Assembly: GCA_035281745.1 (NCBI GenBank)
Contig: DATEDI010000006.1
Span: forward strand, 13,621 to 77,620
Direction of reading: 5' to 3'
DNA from: 66-474 sp035281745
GTDB lineage: Bacteria > Pseudomonadota > Gammaproteobacteria > Xanthomonadales > Rhodanobacteraceae
Length of the DNA stretch: 64,000 bases
Positions 51,342 through 59,271 of the stretch are shown in pieces. The position numbers and the translations under genes were made by a program. Position 1 is the first letter of the stretch. Each line of letters begins with the position of its first letter. Below the pieces are notes generated by a model. It was not told the origin of the DNA. It ran no database searches and saw only the letters and a list, made by a program, of their open reading frames with translations.

Positions 51342-53935
51342 AGGCGATGCTGTGCGCCTGTTGTTCGATCGCCATGATCGGGTTTGCGGCGACCGTCCAT
51401 GCGTCGCCCGACGACGCGGCGGTGCGCGCGCAAGCCCTGGTGGCCAAACTGACGCTGCATGAGAAGGTTGCGCAGTTGCAGGCCGACGCGCCCGCCATTT
51501 CGCGCTTGGGCATCCCCGCATACACGTGGTGGAACGAGGGCCTGCATGGCCTCGCGCGTGGCGGCTTCGCGACGGTTTTCCCGCAGGCGATCGGCTTGGC
51601 GGCGAGTTGGGATCCTGCGTTGCTGCACGGGGTCGGTACGGTGGTTTCAACCGAGGCGCGTGCCAGGTTCAACGCCGTCGGTGTGAACAATGCCCATGGG
51701 CGCTATCAAGGGCTCACGATCTGGTCGCCCAACATCAACATCGATCGCGATCCGCGCTGGGGCCGCGGCCAGGAAACCTACGGCGAAGATCCGTATCTCA
51801 CCGGCCGGCTTGCCATCGCGTTCGTGCACGGCATCCAGGGCGATGACCCCTTGCATCCGCGCGCGATCGCCACGCCCAAGCACTTTGCCGTGCACAGCGG
51901 TCCCGAATTCGGCCGCCACGGTTTCGACGTCGACGTTTCGCCGCACGATCTGGAGGCGACGTACCTGGCGGCATTCCGCGCTGCGGTCACGGAAGGCCAC
52001 GCGGGCTCGGTGATGTGCGCGTACAACGCGTTGCACGGCACGCCGGTGTGCGCGGACAAGAACTTGCTCACGACGACGTTGCGCGACGATTGGGGCTTCA
52101 AGGGTTACGTGGTTTCCGATTGCGATGCGATCGACGACATGACGCAGTTCCACCACTACAAGCCCGATGACGCCCAGTCATCGGCTGCGGCGATCGCGGC
52201 CGGCACCGATCTCGATTGCGGCAGCGCCTACGCTTCGTTGGACGATGCGGTGCGCAAGGGTTATGTGGAGGAATCCGTGCTGGATGCCGCACTGGTGCGC
52301 TTGTTCGCGGCGCGCTACCGGCTCGGGATCCTGGGCGGCAACGATGATGATCCGTATGCGCGCATCGGTGTCGGGCAGATCGACAGCATCGCGCATCGCA
52401 AGTTGGCGCTGCAAGCGGCGCTGGAATCCATCGTGTTGTTGAAAAGCACGCACGCCACGTTACCGTTGCGTGCCGGCGTCAGACTCGCAGTCGTCGGCCC
52501 CGACGCCGACACCGTGGAAACGCTGGAAGCCAATTACCACGGCACCGCGCGCGATCCGGTCACGGCGCTGGAGGGCCTGCGCCAACGCTTCGGTGCCGAT
52601 CACGTCACCTACGCGCAAGGCTCGCCCGTCGCGGCCGGCGTGCCGATTCCGATTCCGGAAACCGCGTTGCGCACGGCCGGCCGGCCCGGCCTGAAGGGCG
52701 AGTATTTCGATCGTGCCGATTTCAGTGGCACGCCGCGCCTCACGCGCGTCGATCGCACCGTCGACTTCGATTGGGATCATGTCGCGCCGGCCGCGGACCT
52801 CAATCCCGATCACTACGCGGTGCGCTGGACCGGCGAGCTCGTTCCGCCTGGCGCGGGCGACTACACGCTGGTGGTGCACGTCGATCGCTGCTTCGATTGC
52901 CGTGGGCACGACCCGGTGCGTTTGTATCTGGATGGCAAGAAGCTCGTCGACGACGACGGCAGCGGAAAACACGTGCAGGTGATCGTGCACTTCGAAGATG
53001 CTTCGCCCCATGCGATCAAACTGGAAATGGTGCATGGCGGGCAAGATCAAGGCATACGCCTGCAGTGGCTGGCGCCGCCCGCGGCGCAATTGGCGAAAGC
53101 CGAGGCCGCCGCGCGCGGTACCGACGCGGTGGTGGCCTTCGTCGGGTTGTCACCCGACGTGGAAGGTGAGGAGTTGCCGATCGACGTGACCGGGTTCGAC
53201 CACGGCGATCGCACCGACATCGCATTGCCGGCGGTGCAACGCGCGTTGCTGGAACGCGTGGCCGCGACCGGCAAGCCGCTGGTCGTGGTGTTGATGTCGG
53301 GCAGCGCGGTGGCGATCGACTGGGCGCAGCAGCACGCCGACGCGATCCTCGATGCGTGGTATCCGGGTGAAGCCGGCGGCAGTGCGATCGCACAGGTGCT
53401 GGCGGGTGACTACGACCCCGCTGGCCGCCTGCCGGTCACGTTCTACCGCTCGACGCGCGATTTGCCGCCGTACGTCAGCTATGCGATGAAAGGGCGCACC
53501 TACCGGTATTTCGAAGGCACCCCGCTGTATCCGTTCGGTTACGGCCTGAGCTACACGACGTTTGCCTACGCTCATCTTGCGCTGCCGAAGGCGCGACTGA
53601 AGGCGGGTGCAACTTTGAAGATGGGTGCGGAGGTGCACAACACGGCTTCGCGTGCCGGTGACGAAGTGGTCGAGGTCTATCTGGATGCACCGGATGTCCC
53701 GACGGCGCCGCGACACGCGCTGGTCGGGTTCGAACGCGTGCACCTGGAACCGGGCGAACGTCGCCGCGTGGAATTCGAACTGTCGCCACGGGCATTGAGC
53801 ACGGTCGACGCTGCCGGCAATCGTGCCGTGGTCGCCGGGCACTATCGCGTTTTCATCGGCGGTGGACAGCCCGGTGATGCGCCGGGTGTCAGCGCTTCGT
53901 TTACGATCAGCGGTCGCGACGTCTTGCCGCGCTGA
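51338..53935 (+). CDS. GH3 glycosidase with PA14 domain, probably beta-xylosidase or beta-glucosidase
   Basis: An 865-residue exported enzyme. A short signal peptide ends at VHA-SPDD. The GH3 barrel shows YTWWNEGLHGLARGG, KHFAVHSGPE and the nucleophile Asp in GYVVSDCDAID (near residue 260). A PA14 domain (GLKGEYFDRADFSGTPRLTR onward, about residues 450-580) interrupts the second GH3 domain, and a fibronectin-like domain ends it. The WWNEGLHG signature is common in xylosidase-like GH3. In this locus it may remove the beta-1,2-xylose of plant N-glycans (inference). Start GTG 51338 (GTGA); ATG 51347 is possible. Confidence 0.88.
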   Translation: MKAMLCACCSIAMIGFAATVHASPDDAAVRAQALVAKLTLHEKVAQLQADAPAISRLGIPAYTWWNEGLHGLARGGFATVFPQAIGLAASWDPALLHGVGTVVSTEARARFNAVGVNNAHGRYQGLTIWSPNINIDRDPRWGRGQETYGEDPYLTGRLAIAFVHGIQGDDPLHPRAIATPKHFAVHSGPEFGRHGFDVDVSPHDLEATYLAAFRAAVTEGHAGSVMCAYNALHGTPVCADKNLLTTTLRDDWGFKGYVVSDCDAIDDMTQFHHYKPDDAQSSAAAIAAGTDLDCGSAYASLDDAVRKGYVEESVLDAALVRLFAARYRLGILGGNDDDPYARIGVGQIDSIAHRKLALQAALESIVLLKSTHATLPLRAGVRLAVVGPDADTVETLEANYHGTARDPVTALEGLRQRFGADHVTYAQGSPVAAGVPIPIPETALRTAGRPGLKGEYFDRADFSGTPRLTRVDRTVDFDWDHVAPAADLNPDHYAVRWTGELVPPGAGDYTLVVHVDRCFDCRGHDPVRLYLDGKKLVDDDGSGKHVQVIVHFEDASPHAIKLEMVHGGQDQGIRLQWLAPPAAQLAKAEAAARGTDAVVAFVGLSPDVEGEELPIDVTGFDHGDRTDIALPAVQRALLERVAATGKPLVVVLMSGSAVAIDWAQQHADAILDAWYPGEAGGSAIAQVLAGDYDPAGRLPVTFYRSTRDLPPYVSYAMKGRTYRYFEGTPLYPFGYGLSYTTFAYAHLALPKARLKAGATLKMGAEVHNTASRAGDEVVEVYLDAPDVPTAPRHALVGFERVHLEPGERRRVEFELSPRALSTVDAAGNRAVVAGHYRVFIGGGQPGDAPGVSASFTISGRDVLPR

Positions 53936-53951
53936 GCACTCGAACAAGGTC

Positions 53952-55409
53952 ATGAACGATCGACGCGATTTCCTGAAACTGCTCGGAACCGCCGCGGCGT
54001 ACGGCACGTTCGGCGTGTCCGCATCCGGTGTCACCGCGACCCCGACCTCGACGCGTTTCCCGAGCAAGCGCCCGCCGCCCGCGCAACGCAAGTTCACGAG
54101 TCCGGCAGTGGAACGGGAACTCGCACGTGTCAAGTCGCAAATCGGCGATCCGAAACTCGCATGGCTGTTCGAGAACTGCTATCCGAACACGCTCGACACG
54201 ACCGTGCACATCGGCACGCTCGGCGGCCAGCCCGACACCTTCATCGTCACCGGTGACATCGACGCGATGTGGCTGCGCGATTCTTCGGCGCAGGTATGGC
54301 CCTACCTGCCGCTCGCCGCGCACGATGAGGCACTGCGGCGGCTATATCGCGGGCTGATTCATCGCCAGGCGCGCTGCATCGCGATCGATCCCTACGCAAA
54401 CGCGTTCATGGCCGATCCGCACGTCAGGACAAACTTGTCCTGGGCGCAGCACGACGACACCGACATGAAGCCGGGCGTGGCCGAACGCAAATGGGAAATC
54501 GATTCGCTGTGCTGGACGATCCGGCTGGCGCACGGGTACTGGAAAGCGACCGGCGACCGTGCGCCATTCGATGAACATTGGCGCGCGGCGATGCAGTTGG
54601 TGCTGGACACGTTCCGCACGCAACAGCGCAAGCAAGGCCCGGGCCCGTACCATTTCCAGCGCACGGCCGCGTCACCCACCGACGCGCTGGCGCTGGGCGG
54701 TTACGGCTGGCCGGGCAAACCCGTCGGGATGATCTTTTCGATGTTCCGGCCTTCCGACGACGCCTGCAAATATCCGCTGTTCGTGCCGGGCAACGCGTTT
54801 GCCGTGGTATCGCTGCGGCAACTGGCGGCGATGGTGCGCAAGCTGTTTGCCGATGAGTCGTTCGCGCGCGACTGTGGAGCGCTCGCCGATGAAGTGGAAA
54901 AGGCGCTCGCGCATTATGCTTTGATGCACGACGCGCAAGGTCGGATGTTCTGGGCCTACGAAGTGGACGGCTACGGCAACCAACTGTTCATGGATGATGC
55001 CAACGTGCCAAGTCTCTTGAGCCTTCCGTACCTCGGTTATTGCAAGCGGGAAGACAGGCGCTACCAATCTACCCGAGCGCTGGCATGGAGCGGCCGCAAT
55101 CCGTACTTCTTCAGCGGCAAGGCCGCGCAAGGGATCGGCGGGCCGCACGAGGGCTTGCGGATGATCTGGCCGATGTCGATGATGATCCGGGCCTTGACCA
55201 GTGACGATGCGAGCGAGATTCGCGAATGCCTTCACTGGCTCGGAACCACCGATGCCGGCACCGGCTTCATGCACGAGGCGTTCGATCAGGACGATCCGTC
55301 GCATTTCACGCGTGCGTGGTTCGCCTGGGCGAATTCGCTGTTCGGCGAACTCGTGATCGACTTGGCTACGCGACACCTGGCGCTGTTGAAAGGGCACACG
55401 GGATTGTAG
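53952..55409 (+). CDS. GH125 exo-alpha-1,6-mannosidase, Tat-exported
   Basis: A 485-residue (alpha/alpha)6-barrel enzyme. The twin-arginine signal NDRRDFLKLLGTAAAYGTFG is followed by GH125 motifs: CYPNTLDTTVHIGTLGG, FIVTGDIDAMWLRDSSAQVW (sugar-binding and acid residues near residue 98), SLCWTIRLAHGYW, GGYGWPGKPVGMIFSMFRPS and LGTTDAGTGFMHEAFDQDDP. GH125 inverting enzymes remove alpha-1,6-mannose from the N-glycan core. It lies 16 bases after the GH3 stop, in the same transcript. Confidence 0.93.
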   Translation: MNDRRDFLKLLGTAAAYGTFGVSASGVTATPTSTRFPSKRPPPAQRKFTSPAVERELARVKSQIGDPKLAWLFENCYPNTLDTTVHIGTLGGQPDTFIVTGDIDAMWLRDSSAQVWPYLPLAAHDEALRRLYRGLIHRQARCIAIDPYANAFMADPHVRTNLSWAQHDDTDMKPGVAERKWEIDSLCWTIRLAHGYWKATGDRAPFDEHWRAAMQLVLDTFRTQQRKQGPGPYHFQRTAASPTDALALGGYGWPGKPVGMIFSMFRPSDDACKYPLFVPGNAFAVVSLRQLAAMVRKLFADESFARDCGALADEVEKALAHYALMHDAQGRMFWAYEVDGYGNQLFMDDANVPSLLSLPYLGYCKREDRRYQSTRALAWSGRNPYFFSGKAAQGIGGPHEGLRMIWPMSMMIRALTSDDASEIRECLHWLGTTDAGTGFMHEAFDQDDPSHFTRAWFAWANSLFGELVIDLATRHLALLKGHTGL

Positions 55410-55538
55410 GTTGGGCTGACGCCGGCTTCATCGGCGGCAGCCCGACATTCCGGCGTGATTGTGTTGGGGTTCGCGTGAAGCCGCTCACCCGAACCCACGA
55501 TTGACAAGATTCATTGCCGATTTCCGAGGAGCACGAAA

Positions 55539-57977
55539 ATGGTGACACGCAGACGTTTCCTGCAAGGCGCGGTGACGGCGGCACTGCTGGGCCGCATCGA
55601 TCCTCCGGCGGCTTGGGCTTCGGTGCGCGGTGCCGGCACGCGCGGTGCGCCACTGGACACGGCCAGCGGCGTTTCGCGCTACGTCGACGTGTTCGTCGGC
55701 ACCGGCGGCCACGGCCACACCTATCCGGGTGCGACGGTGCCGTGGGGCATGGTGCAGCTTTCGCCGGATACCAATGATTTCGGTTGGGATGCTTGCTCGG
55801 GCTACCACCAGGCCGATGGTTCGATCATGGGGTTTTCGCACACGCATCTGTCCGGCACTGGCGCCAGCGACATGCTGGACGTACTGGTGATGCCGGGGCA
55901 AGGTCCGGTGCTGCTCGATCCCGGCGCGCGCGGACTGCCCGATGAACTTTATTACTCGCGCTACGATGCCGCGGCGCGCGGTTCGCACCTTGCCGCCGAC
56001 GTGGTGGCGCATCCGGGCAGGGGCTATCGCTCGCGCTTCGACAAGGCGTCCGAGCACGCCGTGCCTGGCTACTACAAGGTACATCTCACCGATCACGACA
56101 TCGTCGCCGAGCTGACCGCAACCGCTCGCCTCGGGCTGCATCGCTACACCTTCCACAGGCAAGGTCCGGCGCATCTGCTGGTGGATCTCGCGCACGGTTA
56201 TCACGACGACGCCAAGGTGCCGTGCAAGGTCTCCGATGCAGCATTGAAAGTGATCGGTCATGACACGCTGGTGGGAAGCCGACGCGTGCATCAGTGGGCA
56301 AACGGACGCTACATCTTCTTTGCGATGAAACTGTCGCGCCCGTTTGCGCGCGCCGAATTGTATGCGGAGGACAAGCCTCTCGGTGCCGGTGCGATGGATG
56401 CCAGTGGCGATCACCTGAAAGCCGCGCTGCATTTCGACGACGCGTCGAAAGCACCGCTGCTGGTGAAGGTTGGCATTTCGGCCGTGGACGTCGATGGCGC
56501 GCTGCGCAATCTCGAAACCGAGCTTTCGGATTGGGATTTCGAACGCGTGCAGCGCGACGCGGCGGAGCAGTGGGAACGCGAACTCTCGCGCATCAGGATC
56601 GAATCCGCGTCGGAAGAGATGCTGAAAACATTCTACAGCGGCCTGTATCACACGCTGCTCGCGCCGACCCTGTTCAGCGATGTCGGTGGCCGCTATCGAG
56701 GCATGGATTTGATGGTGCACGCGTTGCCCGAGGGCCAGCACAACTACAGCACCTATTCGCTGTGGGACACCTACCGCGCGCTGCATCCGCTGTACACGTT
56801 GTTCCAGCCCGACAAGGTGCCGGACTTCGTCCAGGGCCTGGTGCGTAAGGCGAACGAAAGTCCGGCGGGTCCCGCGGTATGGCCGCTGCAGGGCGTCGAG
56901 ACCGGCACCATGATTGGCTATCACTCGATCGTGGTGATCGCCGAGGCACAGGCAAAAGGCATCGATGGCGTCGACTACGCGGGCGCGTGGTCGGCCTACC
57001 GCAAGCGCGCGATGACCGACGATTATCGGGGCCTCAAGTGGTACCGTGAACTCGGCTACATCCCAAGCGACAGGGAAGGCGAGGCGGTCAGCAAGACGCT
57101 GGAATATGCCTACGACGACTGGGCCATGGCGCATTTTGCCGAAAGACTCGGCAAAGACACGGATGCGAGTGCCCTGCGCGCGCGGTCGCGCAATTACCGT
57201 CACGTGTTCGATCGCAAGCTCGCCTTCATGCGTCCGCGTGGCGCGGATGGAAAGTGGCTGCAGCCGTTCGATCCGATCGAGATGGGGCACTCCGACAAAT
57301 GGCGCGACTACACCGAATCAAATCCGTGGGTGGCGACCTTCCTCAATCAGCACGATTTATACGGATACATGCCGATGTTCGGTGGTGAAGCCGGGTTCGA
57401 ACGCAAACTGGACGAGCTGTTCACTACCGCATCCACGCTGCCACCGAACGCGCCGCCCGACATCGCGGGCATGGTCGGCCAGTACGCGCACGGCAACGAG
57501 CCAAGCCACCACATCGCTTACTTGTATGCGTACACGGGTGCGCACTGGAAGACGCAGGCGCGCGTACGGATGCTGCTGGAAACCATGTACCGCGCAGCGC
57601 CCGACGGCCTTGCCGGCAACGAGGATTGCGGCCAGATGAGCGCGTGGTACGTGCTGGGCGCGCTTGGGTTGTATGCGGTCGATCCGGTCAGCGCAAATTG
57701 GGTGTTCGGCAGTCCGCTGATCGACCACGCCGAGATCGACCTCGGCGGCGGGAGGAAACTGATCGTGGAAGCGCGCGGCAATGGCAAGGGAAATCCGTAC
57801 ATCCAATCGGTGACGTGGAACGGCGCGTCGTGGACGAAAAGCTGGATCGCGCACGCGGATCTCGCGAAGGGCGGCAGGCTGGTGTTCCAGATGGGCGACA
57901 AACCCAACAAGCAGTTCGGCACGGCGCCGGAAGACCGGCCGCCATCGTTTGGGCAGTCAGCACCCGCCAGCGATTAG
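55539..57977 (+). CDS. GH92 alpha-mannosidase, Tat-exported
   Basis: An 812-residue calcium-dependent exo-alpha-mannosidase. Twin-arginine signal VTRRRFLQGAVTAALLGRI, then the N-terminal beta domain with GTGGHGHTYPGATVPWGMVQ and GFSHTHLSGTGASDMLDVLV, and the catalytic barrel with GLYHTLLAPTLFSDVGGRYR, YSLWDTYRALHPLY, HGNEPSHHIAYLYAY and AGNEDCGQMSAWYVLGALGL, whose acids act as general acid and base. AGGAG stands before the ATG. It follows GH125 after 129 bases that contain a GGGCTG / CAGCCC inverted repeat. Confidence 0.94.
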   Translation: MVTRRRFLQGAVTAALLGRIDPPAAWASVRGAGTRGAPLDTASGVSRYVDVFVGTGGHGHTYPGATVPWGMVQLSPDTNDFGWDACSGYHQADGSIMGFSHTHLSGTGASDMLDVLVMPGQGPVLLDPGARGLPDELYYSRYDAAARGSHLAADVVAHPGRGYRSRFDKASEHAVPGYYKVHLTDHDIVAELTATARLGLHRYTFHRQGPAHLLVDLAHGYHDDAKVPCKVSDAALKVIGHDTLVGSRRVHQWANGRYIFFAMKLSRPFARAELYAEDKPLGAGAMDASGDHLKAALHFDDASKAPLLVKVGISAVDVDGALRNLETELSDWDFERVQRDAAEQWERELSRIRIESASEEMLKTFYSGLYHTLLAPTLFSDVGGRYRGMDLMVHALPEGQHNYSTYSLWDTYRALHPLYTLFQPDKVPDFVQGLVRKANESPAGPAVWPLQGVETGTMIGYHSIVVIAEAQAKGIDGVDYAGAWSAYRKRAMTDDYRGLKWYRELGYIPSDREGEAVSKTLEYAYDDWAMAHFAERLGKDTDASALRARSRNYRHVFDRKLAFMRPRGADGKWLQPFDPIEMGHSDKWRDYTESNPWVATFLNQHDLYGYMPMFGGEAGFERKLDELFTTASTLPPNAPPDIAGMVGQYAHGNEPSHHIAYLYAYTGAHWKTQARVRMLLETMYRAAPDGLAGNEDCGQMSAWYVLGALGLYAVDPVSANWVFGSPLIDHAEIDLGGGRKLIVEARGNGKGNPYIQSVTWNGASWTKSWIAHADLAKGGRLVFQMGDKPNKQFGTAPEDRPPSFGQSAPASD

Positions 57978-57996
57978 AGTGAGTTTTGAACCTGCG

Positions 57997-58112
57997 GTCA
58001 TTCCGGGGCGACCTGCGGCTTCATCGCAGGTCGAACCCGGAATCCATATTGCTTTCCGCAAAATCAAAATGGACTCCCGCCGCGATAGAGCTGCGGCGGC
58101 CCCGGAATGACG
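57997..58112. repeat. GTCATTCCGG-type dispersed element, copy 4
   Basis: Begins GTCATTCCGGGGCGACC, contains CGAACCCGGAATCCA, and ends CCCCGGAATGACGG; the ends are inverted repeats. It lies between the GH92 gene and the convergent glucokinase gene, the longest copy in the window. Confidence 0.65.
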
Positions 58113-58129
58113 GCAGAGAGGATAGGGAT

Positions 58130-59203
58130 TCAATCAACGCGTGCGGCGGCCGCGCTCTCCATTGCTGCGGCGCCGAAAACGCCAAGCTGACCGTGCTCGA
58201 TCAGCCGAACCGGCACCGTGGTCAGGAATTCGCGCATCACGCCCTTGTTGAAAAAGCGTGCGCGGAATTCGCTGGCTAGCAGGAAGTCGCGGACGAATGG
58301 CAGGATGCCGCCGGCGAGATACACGCCGCCACCGGCCTTGAACATGATCGCGAGGTCGCCGGTGAAACTGCCGAGCAGCGCGCAGAACATCGACAAGGCC
58401 TCGCGCGCGAGCGGATCGTCGCCCGCCATGGCAGCCGTGCTGACCGCGGCAGGCGTTTCGTGGACGGTCGCGACGCCTTCGATGTCCGCCAACGCGCAAT
58501 ACAGATTCATCAGGCCCGGCCCGGAAAGCGCGTGGCCGGTATGCACATAGGCGCGGTCGCGGCCGAGTCGGCGCAGCACCTCGAATTCACGTTCGGTGCC
58601 GGGCGCAAGCGCGACATGGCCGGCTTCGCTCGGCATCACTATGGGCGCGTCGCCATTGGGCAGCAACACCGCGCAGCCGAGTCCCGTGCCCGGACCCACC
58701 ACCACCGTCGGGCCGGTCGTGCCCTCCGCTTCGATCACCGCGACGCTGTCGCGCGCGGACAGGAAGCGGGTGCCGCAGGCCAGCGCCTCGAAATCGTTGA
58801 CGATGTCGAGGCGATCCAGCTTCAGGTGTGTGCGCAGTTCGGAAATCCGGACTGGCCAGCGCAGATTTTCGGCCACCAGCTCATCGCCGCGCATGTAACC
58901 GGCCACCGCCAGTACGCAGCGCGCGATGTTGTGCCGCGGGTTTGCGTAGTGGGCAATGAAATCTTCCAGAATTTCGCCGAGCCCAGGCCACTTCGCGCAT
59001 TCGTACACGTGCCGCGCCAGCATCTCGAGTGGAGGCTGCGCGCCCGCACGGGCCTGCAGCAAACCGATCCGCGCGTGCGTGCCACCCACATCGGCCGCAA
59101 GCACGAGCGGCGACACGGCCCCCGTGATCTCCTGGCGCAACGAATGGGTCCGGGTCATCGCAAGGGGCTCATCGCGCAGCGTGGCAGCTTTATCGAGTTT
59201 CAT
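58130..59203 (-). CDS. glk: Glucokinase
   Basis: A 357-residue ROK-unrelated bacterial hexokinase of the Glk family. LVLAADVGGTHARIGLL is the phosphate-1 motif, then IVNDFEALACG with the catalytic Asp, VVVGPGTGLGCAVLLP and MPSEAGHVALAPGTERE. It phosphorylates glucose and possibly mannose released by the locus. The ATG at 59203 follows a TATAAA box by about 8 bases, so the transcript may be leaderless; an ATG at 59158 is the alternative. It shares a divergent control region with the GH35 gene. Confidence 0.92.
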   Translation of the reverse strand: MKLDKAATLRDEPLAMTRTHSLRQEITGAVSPLVLAADVGGTHARIGLLQARAGAQPPLEMLARHVYECAKWPGLGEILEDFIAHYANPRHNIARCVLAVAGYMRGDELVAENLRWPVRISELRTHLKLDRLDIVNDFEALACGTRFLSARDSVAVIEAEGTTGPTVVVGPGTGLGCAVLLPNGDAPIVMPSEAGHVALAPGTEREFEVLRRLGRDRAYVHTGHALSGPGLMNLYCALADIEGVATVHETPAAVSTAAMAGDDPLAREALSMFCALLGSFTGDLAIMFKAGGGVYLAGGILPFVRDFLLASEFRARFFNKGVMREFLTTVPVRLIEHGQLGVFGAAAMESAAAARVD

Positions 59204-59213
59204 TTGTGAAGTT

Positions 59214-59225
59214 TATATGCATATA
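59214..59225. promoter_or_regulatory. Shared TATATGNATATA operator, copy 2
   Basis: TATATGCATATA is a perfect 12-base palindrome centred in the 68-base gap between divergent glk and GH35. It overlaps the probable TATAAA -10 box of glk and the -35 area of GH35 (-10 CATAAT at 59236-59241), where a bound protein would block both. It matches the site at 32641-32652 in 11 of 12 bases. Confidence 0.55.
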
Positions 59226-59271
59226 CGAACAAAGGCATAATTGACGTCGGAACGACAGGGCGACGCATTGT

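Noticed and set aside
48630..51650. A 1006-codon minus-strand frame opposite the GH2 gene
   Set aside because: Another GC-driven antisense frame; the plus strand carries GH2 with intact catalytic motifs and coupled starts.
58130..59203. Glucokinase as a ROK-family regulator or NagC-like protein
   Set aside because: There is no winged-helix domain and the motifs are those of the Glk family.
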